Below, piece after piece: positions 1-8,888 of a DNA stretch of 20,000 nucleotides. Both the position numbers and the translations under genes were made by a program. Under the pieces are notes generated by a model. The model was given only the letters and a program-made list of their open reading frames with translations. It made no database searches and was not told the origin of the DNA. Origin of the DNA: Cristatella mucedo (Eukaryota; Bryozoa; Phylactolaemata; Cristatellidae); NCBI GenBank assembly GCA_009760855.2, contig WPIO01000171.1, positions 475,001-495,000 of the forward strand. The letters are read 5' to 3'. Within the stretch, counting starts at the first letter, position 1; each line of letters starts with the position of its first letter.

Positions 1-262
1 AGTTCAGCTAGGTACGAAGGAGCCAAGCCGTGGCGGGCCTTGTGGGTCAGCGTAAGAACTTTGCTCCGTATCCTTTGCTCAACCGGCAACCATCCTAGCT
101 CTTTCAGCAGAGGTGACACGTGCTCAAACCGCTGGGACTTGAAGACCAGCTTTGCAGCCATATTCATAGTCCGCTGTTAGTGGCATAATAGCTTTCTTTG
201 GCAGCCCAGCCAAAAGGGAATTACAATAATCAAGCCGAAACAGAACTAAAGAGCTAGTTAAA
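1..262 (-). mobile_element. LINE family 2 fragment (3' part of reverse transcriptase), truncated by the window edge
   Basis: Read on the minus strand, the segment near 190-250 encodes RLDYCNSLLAGLP and, after a frame change near 180, a stretch containing ELGWLPVEQRIRSKVL and HGLAPSYLAEL. These are the hallmark 'SRLDYCNSLL' and thumb-region motifs of L2/CR1-type LINE reverse transcriptases. The same element recurs at 11538-11905 with an easily aligned but diverged sequence (roughly three quarters or more identical by eye). The frame change makes it a pseudogene. The element continues beyond base 1. The upper boundary near 262 is where similarity to the second copy stops. Confidence 0.8.
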
Positions 263-492
263 TTTAGAGACAGAGCGCTCAAACGCTAGCAGCACCAGCT
301 CGCACCAGGCCGCAGCTCGCGACTGCGCCAGCGACTGCCAGCACATTGCCGTTGGCGTGGCTGGCGACTTAGGGCAGACTCGTCGCGTGATTATGACAGG
401 TAAAGCTCAGCACTCTTACCGATCTTACCGATCGCGAGAGCTCAGTGTGGGCGTACACAGTATGCCACAGTAGAGCCTGGATAGAGTTTAAG
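263..492. other. Spacer, no gene seen
   Basis: No coding motif is recognised. It contains a short direct repeat (CTTACCGAT twice near 415-432) and otherwise mixed sequence. Confidence 0.4.
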
Positions 493-530
493 CTCTCTTA
501 GGGCGCTATACAAGTGGCGCCCAAAGAGAG
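493..530. repeat. Long hairpin built on a LINE-tail-like sequence
   Basis: CTCTCTTAGGGCGC (493-506) and GCGCCCAAAGAGAG (517-530) form 14-bp inverted arms with one mismatch around a 10-base loop. The left arm with its lead-in (AAGCTCTCTTAGGGCGCTATA) resembles the 3' terminal part of the LINE tails elsewhere in the window. The right arm looks like an inverted partial copy. Origin by a small inverted duplication at a LINE 3' end is inferred. Confidence 0.5.
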
Positions 531-1123
531 CAATGGGAGAAGAAGAGAAGAGAGAGCCAAGCGGTCAGATTCTTGACTTGGATGCCGACCGCGCCGGCTG
601 AAAGTCAAGCATCAGATGAAAATCCCGTGAATACATATCGCGTAGCTCGTGCTTACCGCGTCTTATACGTAGGCAGTCTCCAGTTCAAAGTCTGCCTATC
701 TCGGAAAATTGCATTACATTCGTTTAATCTATGTGGCAGTGGGAGCCGCCAGCCACAGCAGCAACGTTGTTACAGCGCGCTATTGCGGCTCGTCCATTGA
801 AGTCCTCCAGCCGCAAGCACGACACCCGTAGCGGCACCCTCGCCGTCCTCGCCGACGCGGCGAATTCCAGAATACCAGAGGCAGAGGCAGGCGAAACATT
901 GAGGCGAGGCTAACAGGTCGTAGGCGCTGCAGCACAGAAGAGCGCACGTATTCCGACGGCAGCTGAGCGCGGCAGCAATCGAGAGTGCCCCCTACCTTTT
1001 ATAACTTAAAAGCGTCCGTGTCCGCACAGCGTGCAGAAACCTAATTAACAGTAGCAGGTGAAGGCGGGGAAGATTTTGCCTACAACTCATTCGAAGGCCC
1101 GAAGCTCAACTGCTTACGACTAC
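531..1123. other. Spacer, no gene seen
   Basis: The stretch has a purine-rich start at 533-560 and moderately GC-rich DNA near 730-980. Only short open frames of 60-75 codons occur, without recognisable motifs. Confidence 0.4.
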
Positions 1124-1260
<137 letters not shown>

Positions 1261-1261
1261 A

Positions 1262-2173
1262 CACGTATATATTAAATGAGTTGGGCTACTCGTGCCTCGT
1301 AAAAAGCGATTATGACGCGGTCTATTCCTAATTCTTTTAGTCGAGGGACCGCGAGTAATTTCTATGCCATCATAATCACCTGGCTGACGTGGCCGGCCGA
1401 CGTTTTGGTATCGTGCGAGTCGACGAGAAATCAGATTCGGAGCTGCGTATGAGAAGGCGCTAGCGTCTCCGCCGTGCGAGCCTCCGCCACACGTGCTCTA
1501 ACGCTGCAGTCTCGACGCGCATCTCGGAGCGGCGCGATGTGGGTGCGACGTTGCGGCCGTCGCTGGGCGACGGCTCTCGCGGAATCGATAAATTGCACAC
1601 CCCTCGGATCGATCCGCGTGCATTTCAATCTACGAAAATGAACTGTAGAGCGCTCCCCCGGTACGCCAATTTAAGAGGCAATCATGCCGAGCTCCCGCTT
1701 GGAAATGTTCAATGGCAAATTCAAGAGTATTCAACGGGGAGCAACAAGAAGCTACGTCATTGAGTGAGAGCCGTCGGTGGAACCCGGTACACCGTGAGGA
1801 GGAGTAGGCAGCCCTCGAAGGAACGTCTTCCCCTAAGCTGTTCGAGGTGGAGGTTAAAGCCGGCGTCTCTGTGCAACCGCAGATAAGGAAGATAATTTAG
1901 TGCAATGCATTTCAAGGGAAGCTGACTTTCACTTATAAGGAGAAAGCTGCCCGGAGCAGCTACGACGCAGTTGCGTGGGGTTCGTGGATAATCGCGAGGC
2001 GGAAACCTATGCTGAGCTAGTTGAAAGTACGGTGACAAACTAAGGAGCAATGACTGCCGGATGTCCTTTGAAGTGTCCACATCCTTCATGCTCTTCTCGA
2101 TAAACCCGAGGAGATCGCGGTCTTACTCGGAAAGCACGGCGACCGAACCCGCAAAGAATTTTCCACACTTCTA
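1262..2173. other. Spacer, no gene seen
   Basis: Mixed-composition sequence. The longest open frame is about 110 codons on the minus strand (1757-2089), with no domain or motif that I recognise and no support as an exon. Confidence 0.4.
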
Positions 2174-2205
2174 CCAATAATAATAAGAATAATAATTCAC
2201 TTGAT

Positions 2206-2245
2206 AAAGCGCCCTCAGAGAACTTAATCTCTCTCTAGGCGCTTT
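2206..2245 (-). other. LINE 3' terminal stem-loop
   Basis: On the element's strand the order is AAAGCGCC, a spacer, an inner AGAGA/TTCTC stem with a GATTAAG loop, then GGGCGCTTT. The outer arms pair over 8 bp. The same hairpin ends the copies at 9364-9403, 9731-9770, 10651-10692 and 13112-13163. In known stringent-type LINEs such a 3' structure is the template recognition site for the reverse transcriptase. That role is inferred here from position and conservation. Confidence 0.7.
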
Positions 2246-2410
2246 AAATTTGCTGTAAAGTGAAATGCCATTGAATGGTAAGTAAAATCATGCTTGAAAA
2301 AAAAACGAAATGAATAATATGGTTAGGGGTGACATGCACAGGGTCAGCATGCTAATGTGGTTAGTGGCAGCATGCACAGTGTCAGCACGCATAAGCACAT
2401 CAAGGACGAA

Positions 2411-3403
2411 TCACAGGGACCCACTAAATGCTGTCCTAAATAGGTGTGTTTTTAGGTTCCTTTTAAATGTGGTCAGGTCAGGGGATGTTCTGACGCAGGT
2501 CGGGAGGCAGTTCCAGGCTTTGGGAGCATATGAACTAAATGCACGGTCTCCAAAGGATTTAAGGTTTGTACGAGGTATTTCTAGACTGTTGGATTCCGAA
2601 AAGCGGGTGGTACGATGCTTAGCCTGATGGGGTAGTATATCTGAGAGATAGGCTGGAGCCATAGAATGAAGGGACCTAAAAGTGAGCGACAAAACCTTGA
2701 AGTCAATCCGTTGCTTGACTGGTAGCCAGTGCAGGTCGGCGAGAAGTGGAGTAATGTGGCAACTGCGACGCTCACGAAAGACAAGCCTAGCTGCAGAGTT
2801 TTGCACCAGCTGCAATCGCCTGATCGCACATGCTGGTAGGCCAGTAAGCAGTGAGTTGCAGAAGTCGAGACGGGATGTCACGAATGCATGGACCAACTTG
2901 GACGTGGTATCTTTATCTAAACAAGCCCGAATTTTAGCTATGTTATGAAGCTGAAAATAGGCAGATTTGACTGTGGAGCTGATATGGTCGTCTAACGAGA
3001 GGTCGCTTTGGAATATGACACCTAGATTTCGAGCTGATTCAACTGGAGATATGCTGGCAGAGCCAATTTTGAGAGTCAGCCTTTCCAATCTCTGGATCAC
3101 ACTGGGTTTGCCCATAACTAGTAAGTTAGTTTTATCATCGTTAAGTTTTAGAAAATTTGCTGCCATCCATGTGCGGATGTCATCAATGCATGCAGCAAGT
3201 GAGTTTAGAGAATTTGAGGTGCTCGAAGGCTGGGAGGGATCAAAGCAAAGGTACAACTGAGTGTCATCTGCATAGAAGGGAAAGCCTAGATTGTGCTTGG
3301 CAATCACATCAGCAAGAGGGAGAATATAAACCGTGAAAAGAACCGGACCTAGCACGGAGCCCTGAGGTACTCCGTATTTCAGAGGTACATGATCTTCGTC
3401 CAT
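2411..3403 (-). pseudogene. LINE reverse transcriptase, catalytic and C-terminal portion
   Basis: An open frame of 330 codons. RT motif B is [11 protein letters not shown] (residues 10-20). Motif C is FYADDTQLY, with the catalytic pair Asp46-Asp47. [11 protein letters not shown] follows as motif D and [15 protein letters not shown] as motif E. Next come [14 protein letters not shown] and the thumb-region [17 protein letters not shown], ending in a conserved basic C-terminus ([16 protein letters not shown]). The ATG at 3403 lies inside a 19-bp duplication and is not a native start: the real protein continues upstream in another frame (3379-3660). The YADD centre is intact, but the polypeptide lacks motif A and the endonuclease, so the copy is not autonomous. 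Ancestrally it would have performed target-primed reverse transcription of its own RNA. Confidence 0.9.
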
Positions 3404-3660
3404 TCACATGATCTTCGTCCATTCACGTCGATACTCTGGAGTCTCCCACTGAGGTATGACCTGAACAACTGCAGAGCAGTGCCAGTGATGCCCAGGCGAG
3501 ATGAGAGGCGCTCTAGAAGAACTTTGTGATCGATGGTATCAAAAGCTGCCGAAAGATCAAGCAAAACAAGCAGAGACACTCTACCCATGTCTGCATTCCT
3601 AAGTAGGTCGTTGTATACCCGAAGCAATAATACACTTGCCGTATAGTTATCATTAATTAG
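3379..3660 (-). pseudogene. LINE reverse transcriptase, motif A portion (frameshifted from the rest)
   Basis: Reading down from about 3660, the minus strand encodes LLLRVYNDLLRN followed by LLVLLDLSAAFDTIDHKVLLERL. The latter is RT motif A, with its metal-binding Asp in DLSAAFD. The next segment, LFRSYLSGRLQSIDVNG, leads towards motif B. The frame runs out at 3379, while motif B continues in another frame from about 3403. A stop on the same strand (3667-3669) precedes the segment. There is no plausible ATG: the codon at 3625-3627 is TTG. This is the upstream half of the broken ORF of copy A. Confidence 0.88.
3389..3426. repeat. 19-bp exact tandem duplication inside the LINE ORF
   Basis: The bases 3389-3407 are repeated exactly at 3408-3426. 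Nineteen is not a multiple of three, so the duplication disrupts the frame. Removing one copy would still leave the two halves of the reverse transcriptase out of frame, so at least one more small indel lies nearby. Confidence 0.95.
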
Positions 3661-3665
3661 CTGAC

Positions 3666-4478
3666 ATCAGCTTTCTTTCCAGGTGAAGATAAAGTATCAA
3701 GGAGAGATTTAGTTAAAAAAATGCGCTACAAAAATGTGATGTCGTTATCATGAAGTAGTCTAACTGTGATTAACTGCTTTAAAAAAGAACGGCTAGCTGC
3801 TTACAAATTTTAATGCCAGACAATCTGCATAGCACAATAAATAAATACACTGCAGCACTCTACATAAATTCTCATAATCAAAGTTCACGCCACTCTTAGT
3901 TGAGACAACTAAAAGCACGGGAATCAAATATCAAAACATTAAGAGGGATTTCTGAACGGATACGGCACACTTACGAATGGTTAGAAACTATGAATGTCGC
4001 GCCAGCAAATTGCGCTACGTATACAAGCGTTTTCTTAGAAAACACAGTTGACGAAATTACCTTCAATAGCAGAGCTGGATTGCCTGACTACACGCAGAAT
4101 TACTAGGATTATACTTGAACGAGTCTGACAGTCAGTGGAATGAGTCAATTGCGCGGCGGGATCGAGTCGATTGGTGTTTGTTTATCATCCCGTTTCTAGT
4201 CGGTGTTTACTGCTAGGCCAATGATCCGTGACGTGGCTTGCCGCTTCGAGTAGGCTCTTCTCAATCTCTGGTTATCGCTCACTACGGAGCCCCTCTCTTT
4301 CTCATCTATCTATATCTCTATCTCTATCTCATTGGAAAGTCTCGCACCATCCCTCGAAAATGCAGTGCTGGAAAGGCTTACAGTTAGTTTCTCAGTGATT
4401 GAGAATGTAAGGCTCCAATGCAATCCAACCAAGTTGGCAGGTGAGCCAGACAATTTGATATGGATGCTTTCCATATAA
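3666..4478. other. AT-richer spacer, no gene recognised
   Basis: The sequence is AT-richer than its surroundings. A 68-codon open frame at 3900-4106 has no recognisable motif. A short (ATCTCT)n-like microsatellite lies at about 4303-4333. Confidence 0.4.
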
Positions 4479-4844
4479 AAATTTGTGCCTAACTTCACTC
4501 GAATAAATGACTTAAAACAGCTTCAGCTAAGTTTAAATATATGTATCTATCTGCTGGTCGAAATTTTCCAGACTTTCTTCGCGAGCTACCCAATTGAGCA
4601 GACATTTGCCAAATTTAAAACTGCTTGCTCAGGCATACATAAATGTACCATCATGCCACCACTTAATCTCAAACTAAAAAACTTCCTAGCTGCTGTTGAT
4701 AAACATTATGTAATTTTGCGTAAATTAGAATGCATGCTATACGATATCGCTGCTTCTAAGGTTCAAGATAGAACGGCCTTCGCTATTGCGCAGTTGCGAC
4801 TTGTTTGCAAAACTCCCGAAATCCTCCAGCCGACAATGATGTAA
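4479..4844 (+). other. Unrecognised open segment in AT-rich DNA
   Basis: One frame is open for 122 codons between stops at 4476 and 4842. The translation is fairly balanced, with hydrophobic and charged residues mixed (for example ASYPIEQTFAKFKTACSG and DRTAFAIAQLRLVCKTPEIL), and contains several cysteines. The first ATG falls only near the middle, so it is not a stand-alone gene as it reads. It could be an exon, an eroded transposon ORF or chance. I do not recognise a family, and no splice sites or second exon could be assigned. Confidence 0.15.
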
Positions 4845-5529
4845 CTCTACTTTAGCTGCGGTTTCAAGCACGATTATATGGACGAAATTCGTGCGCCTTG
4901 CCATACGGCCAGAATTGCTTAATACTCAAATTTCCGGATCTTTTTCAGACGAAACTCAATTAGAATTTTCCAGGCTCCGCTAAGAAATTCTCGATTTCTT
5001 TGAAAGCTTTCACAACTGCTGTGCTCTGTTCATAAGAGCATGACGCCTAACAGAGCCCCTTAATTTCAAATTTTTCAGAAGCTCCATGGTAACCTTGGAA
5101 GATGAAGGTCTCTAAAAACAACAATCCAGGTTTAGTAACTTCACGAATTATTAACACTGTATATATTCAAAAGACAAAACAATTGCCTACGATATTTATC
5201 AAGCTTATTTGCAGTGAAAGGGAAACGGATGTGAGAGAAATAATCACCGAACACGCTACATCTAACGTTAATCAACTATCCTCCGTGTGCTTGTCCGCTC
5301 TAAAAAATTGTGCATATTGTGACTAACATACGTTTAGTGATAAAACGGGCTGCATCAGCGAGAACAAACACACAAAGGGCAATGCACACAAACCCAGCAA
5401 ATGCTACAAGGAGCAGATGCATTTAGCTTCTTTTTTAAAATTTCTTCACGTTAGAGGATGCCGTGATGACAGTTACAAGCGGGACGGTTACGGGAGTGAG
5501 TTACATGCTTTAAGAGCACACTAACAAAG
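4845..5529. other. AT-rich spacer, no gene recognised
   Basis: A 74-codon frame at 5102-5326 has no identifiable motif. No repeat structure was noticed. Confidence 0.35.
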
Positions 5530-5835
5530 GCACGGTCTCCAAAGAATTTGAGGTCGATAAGAGGCCCAGCTAAACGATTTGAGCCAAAAATGCGGCTGCT
5601 ACATTACCTAGCCTGACTGGGATTCAAATAGAAAGGTGGGAGCAAGAGAACTAGGGGACCTGCAAGTGAGTGTCTAAACCATAAATTCCAATTTCAAATA
5701 CGCTTCTTGACGGTGAGCCGGTGCAAGTTGGCGAGAAGTGGTTTATTGTGGGAACAGAGACGCCTCACGGCAGACAAGCCTGGCTACAGTCTTACATCGA
5801 CTTCAAGCACCTGGCCGATAGATCTGCAAGCAGTG

Positions 5836-5963
5836 TGCTATTTATGCGTAAAAGTGCGAACAGTCGCACACCAGAATATTGAATCGACAGTAGGGCAGTC
5901 ATTAAAAAAAAATATATATTATTATATATTATAGTATTATATATTATTGTTAGTATTATACTA

Positions 5964-5994
<31 letters not shown>

Positions 5995-6784
5995 TATTAT
6001 ATATATATATATATATTATATATAATCGATAATATAATAATATAATAAAATATAATATAATCGCAGGCAGTGTATTTTAAATCACCGGAAGCTAAGTGGG
6101 AATATAGACTGATAGGGAGGGCAGACCCTAGCACCTCAGCTCGTCCGACCCGACCGGATACGTCAGATTGCAAAGAATTGGTCATCTCACTAGATTCAGC
6201 ATCGAAGCTCTACAAATGCGGCCCCGTGCAAGGATCTCCGCCGCACACGGAGCTCAGATCAGTCTGACGAGCGGAAGTAGAGGGAAGCATCCCCCTAAGA
6301 GTGCAACGCTATCGTTTGCGGTAGGTCCGCCGGTTTTTTCGATGCAGCCCTCCACTTGAGAAGGGAATAGTGCTTAACCCGGACGGATGCTTACGAGCGT
6401 GGCATTTCGTCGGAATTCCACTGAGATCGTCTTCTCCCTGCGCATGCTGTCAACAATAGAAACGTAGTCTGATTACGTCTGCTCCCTGTACACCGGTGGA
6501 GCTCTCTAACCAGATCCTGCATTATTCCAAGCCGCGTGTCCGAATTCTATGCTCGTCGCCATTGTTACATGTGAGCACGCACACGTGTAGAGCAGTCGCA
6601 AGTCGCACACCAGAAGATCGAATCGACAGCGCAGTATTACGAAGCTCAGGAAGCCACGCCGGCGCTAGTGACCATGGTGGCCGATCCGATGCCCGGAAGC
6701 TTACAAAAGTCCACTAATCGATCCTCTGTTCTAATTCGCGACTTCCGGTTAAGTGATACACTGCCACTGTCCAGTGGACACAGC
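5836..6784. mobile_element. Insert inside LINE copy H, possible unidentified mobile element
   Basis: This sequence is absent from the intact LINE and is flanked by GCAGTG on both sides, which could be a 6-bp target duplication. It carries an AT-only core (about 5898-6062) and two direct repeats of about 30 bp (5861-5890 and 6600-6629, 27 of 30 bases identical, sharing GTCGCACACCAGAA and GAATCGACAG). No coding motif is visible. It may be a composite non-autonomous element or several events; the family is unknown. Confidence 0.35.
5898..6062. repeat. AT-only low-complexity tract
   Basis: The tract is composed almost wholly of A and T with TA, ATT and TATA units. It is a simple-sequence expansion, difficult to align or assemble. 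Confidence 0.95.
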
Positions 6785-6889
6785 GCAGTGAAATGCAGAA
6801 GTCAAGACGGAATGTCGAGAATGCACGGACCAACTTGGATGCGGTATCCTTGCCTGAGCGGGCACATATTTTGGAAATTTTACCTCTCT

Positions 6890-7550
6890 GAACGTAATAA
6901 CAATAATAATAGTAATAACTTTGTTACGGTGCCATATAGAGAATTCAATTTCCTTCTATGCACTTTACATTTGCTGCAAAGGAATAATGATCGAATGGTT
7001 GGTGGTAGCATGCCCACTAAATGCTGTGATAAACAGATGCGTGTTTAGTTTCTTTTTAAATGTGGCCAAGTGAGGAGATGTCGGAACGCAAGTAAAAAAG
7101 TGGCCTCCAGGCTTTGGGACCATACGAACTATAGGCATGGTCTCCAAAGGATTTGAGGTTTGTACGAAGTACAGGTAAACAGCTAGATTCCAAAAAGCCG
7201 GTGGTACAGTGCTTAGCTTGGCGGGGGAATAGATAGGTAGGCCGGAGCCAAAGAACGAAGGAATCTAAAAGCGAGCGAAGAAACCTTGAAGTCGATCCAC
7301 TGCTTGACTGGTAGCCAATGCAAGTAAGCTAGAAACGGTGTGGCGTGGCATCTGCGACGCTCGCGTCAACGCTCGCGACAGACGCGCCTAGTTGCAGAGT
7401 TGTGCACCGGCAGTACGCGTCTGATTGCACAGGCCGGTAGACGAGCAGGCAGTGAGTTATAGAAGTCAAGACGGGATGTCACAAATGCATGGACCAATTT
7501 AGATGTGGTACCTCTATCCGAAGAAGCCCGAATTTACATTTTGTTACACA
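6890..7550 (-). mobile_element. LINE family 1 copy G, old, 3' part
   Basis: The copy starts with an AAT-type tail (about 6893-6920) and a degraded terminal hairpin (CATATAGAGAATTCAATTTCC region). The 3' UTR and C-terminal coding region follow (GTGTTTAGTTTCTTTTTAAA, TGGTCTCCAAAGGATTTGAG, CTTGACTGGTAGCCA), and similarity to copy A ends near 7550. Numerous indels leave no ORF. One residual frame (6965-7147) preserves a version of the C-terminal SPHLATFKKKLNTHLFITAF motif. Confidence 0.75.
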
Positions 7551-7810
7551 TGTAAGACCTACAGGTGTTGCCTCTGGTGAGGCGTCGGAGCTAGGACGCT
7601 CGTGCCGCCGTGCTCTGCTCTTGTCTGTCGCCGCCCATGCGAGGTCAGACAAGGTCAGATTGCATCGGACCAGGAGGTCCAGTCACAGCCCACGGTATAG
7701 CGTGCCGTCGCCACCCACCCTACTTCCGGGTACTGAATCACGTCAGCAGCCACCCAGCGATGAATTCACCGAGTCGGTCCCGGCAGCGGTGGCGGGGGGG
7801 GGGGAGGCAC
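7551..7810. other. Spacer leading into the GC-rich block
   Basis: No gene recognised. The composition becomes GC-rich and ends in a run of about ten G (7795-7804), a likely sequencing or assembly weak point. Confidence 0.4.
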
Positions 7811-7992
7811 GCCGGTGCTGAAATGGCCGGTTTTGCAGGCTCACTTATCCCACGGCCAGCGATCGAGAACATGAGCCCACTGATGGCGGCAGCGGCGGCA
7901 AGCCGGTGCTGAAGTGGCCGGCCGGTTTTGCAGGCTCACTTATCCCACGGCCAGCGATCGAGAACATGAGCCCACTGACGGCTGCGACGGCT
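7811..7992. repeat. Two-copy tandem duplication (unit about 91 bp)
   Basis: Unit 1 (7811-7901) and unit 2 (7902-7992) both begin GCCGGTGCTGAA and share a long nearly identical core (TTTTGCAGGCTCACTTATCC, then CACGGCCAGCGATCGAGAAC and ATGAGCCCACTGA). Unit 2 carries an extra GGCC, and the unit ends diverge. The high similarity suggests a recent duplication. Confidence 0.9.
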
Positions 7993-8790
7993 GAGGCTAG
8001 CGCCGACGCTCCGGCCTCCTGAAAGGCAGCGGACGCTCGCCACCTTTCTTCCACCGCTTCCCACGGCGAAATCCGAAGCTCGGCGGTGCCGAGGCGGCGG
8101 CGGCAGCGCGAAGCTTTGAACTAGGCCCACTAAGCAAACGAGCTCGGCGGCGGCGCCGCGGCGGCAGCAGCGGCCGCGGCGACGGCGGCTCGGCGGCCGC
8201 AGCGGCGGGCGGGCGGCGCGCGGCGGGCGGCGGAGGGCAGTGCCAGCAGAGATTAGCTCTGGCTCGTCCGTTACGGCTGATGAATGGACGCACTTAAGCC
8301 TGGAGCTCGATGACCTCATTGCGCTGGCTGCAGCTGCGAATCCATACAATGGCTGCTGGCCCGAGGCGGCAGCGGCGGCGGCGGCGGAGGCCGGCGGTGC
8401 GCGGGTCGCCAAGCGGCCAATCCCTGGCACCAGCTGTTCGTCTCCTCTGCCGTCGGTCGGCTGGCAGGGAGCTGCGGAGTCGTCTGCTGCGCAGTCATCC
8501 CGCTTCCGCTTCGGCAAAAGCGTCGATCTCAGCTCACACGATTTCGGCCGGTTCAGCTGATCGTCCGAGATCGTCCGCGGCGGCGGCGAGTGATTAGCCA
8601 AATAGATCGAGTCGCGCGGAGCTAGCGTGGGCCTCTCACCAGTCAGCGGCCGATACTAACGAGGCTGAGGCTGACCGGTTTGGCTGCGAGATAAAAATCC
8701 TCTCCAGTGGGTCGGCAGGCGCCGTTGGCCGCACGGGGAACTGACGCGCCACTAGCTCGACTGATTGGGCATTCTCGCAGAGGATTCTGG
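7993..8790. other. CpG-rich block with GCG/GCC repeats, possible regulatory or exonic DNA
   Basis: Very high C+G with dense CpG, including GCG-rich runs at 8085-8240 and 8365-8395. Frames open by composition exist on both strands, for example 8240-8560 plus (106 codons with an alanine run) and 7936-8601 minus (221 codons, also alanine-rich). Neither begins with ATG and they overlap, so at most one could be real. CpG-rich blocks like this often mark promoters or first exons, but no TATA box, splice site or conserved domain could be pinned down. Confidence 0.35.
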
Positions 8791-8799
8791 GTACAGTCA

Positions 8800-8866
8800 A
8801 TACCGCTTATAGTGAGAATGCGCTAGGGCCGGCCTAGGGCCATTCTTGTAAGCGGAGTATTCCCAT
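8800..8866. repeat. Imperfect hairpin in the left part of the pogo-like element
   Basis: AATACCGCTTA...GAGAATG on the left pairs with CATTCT...TAAGCGGAGTATT on the right around a palindromic centre (AGGGCCGGCCT, about 8824-8834). The arms pair with small bulges. This gives a hairpin of about 65 nt. Confidence 0.55.
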
Positions 8867-8888
8867 ATGAGGAGTGAGACTACAGCTA

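Larger units (their letters stand above)
2174..3665 (-). mobile_element. LINE family 1 copy A (L2/CR1-like), 5'-truncated, complete 3' end
   Basis: A minus-strand non-LTR retrotransposon. From its 5' side (3665) it carries the reverse-transcriptase core, the thumb and C-terminal region, a stop at 2411-2413, a 3' UTR of about 165 bp, the terminal hairpin (2206-2245) and an imperfect ATT-repeat tail (2174-2197). The 5' UTR, ORF1, endonuclease and N-terminal RT are missing, as is usual after incomplete reverse transcription. The coding part is about 95% identical at protein level to copy F at 8889-9199 over the shared 100 or so residues, so both are relatively young. The 5' boundary is where in-frame coding similarity stops, and no clear target-site duplication was seen. 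Assignment to the L2/CR1 group is from motifs only. Confidence 0.9.
5530..6886 (-). mobile_element. LINE family 1 copy H, old and split by an insertion
   Basis: Bases 5530-5835 align with 2535-2860 of copy A through landmarks such as CACGGTCTCCAAAG, CTTGACGGTGAGCCGGTGCA, GGCGAGAAGTGG and AGACAAGCCTGGCT, but with many substitutions and indels. The alignment stops at GCAGTG (5830-5835) and resumes at GCAGTG (6785-6790), continuing as TGCAGAAGTCAAGACGG to about 6886. The two parts are consecutive in the LINE, so this is one copy interrupted by about 955 bp. All reading frames are destroyed. Confidence 0.7.

Noticed and set aside
2310-3260. Plus-strand frames antisense to LINE copy A
   Set aside because: They are shadows of the minus-strand reverse transcriptase and 3' UTR.
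8240-8560. 106-codon plus-strand frame ending with RFRFGK, resembling an amidated neuropeptide
   Set aside because: No ATG, no signal peptide, no dibasic cleavage sites and a single occurrence only, so a peptide precursor is not supported.
7936-8601. 221-codon minus-strand frame with an NLS-like PKRKR and alanine runs
   Set aside because: It starts at TTG, is dominated by composition, overlaps an equally open plus frame and covers half of the 91-bp duplication.
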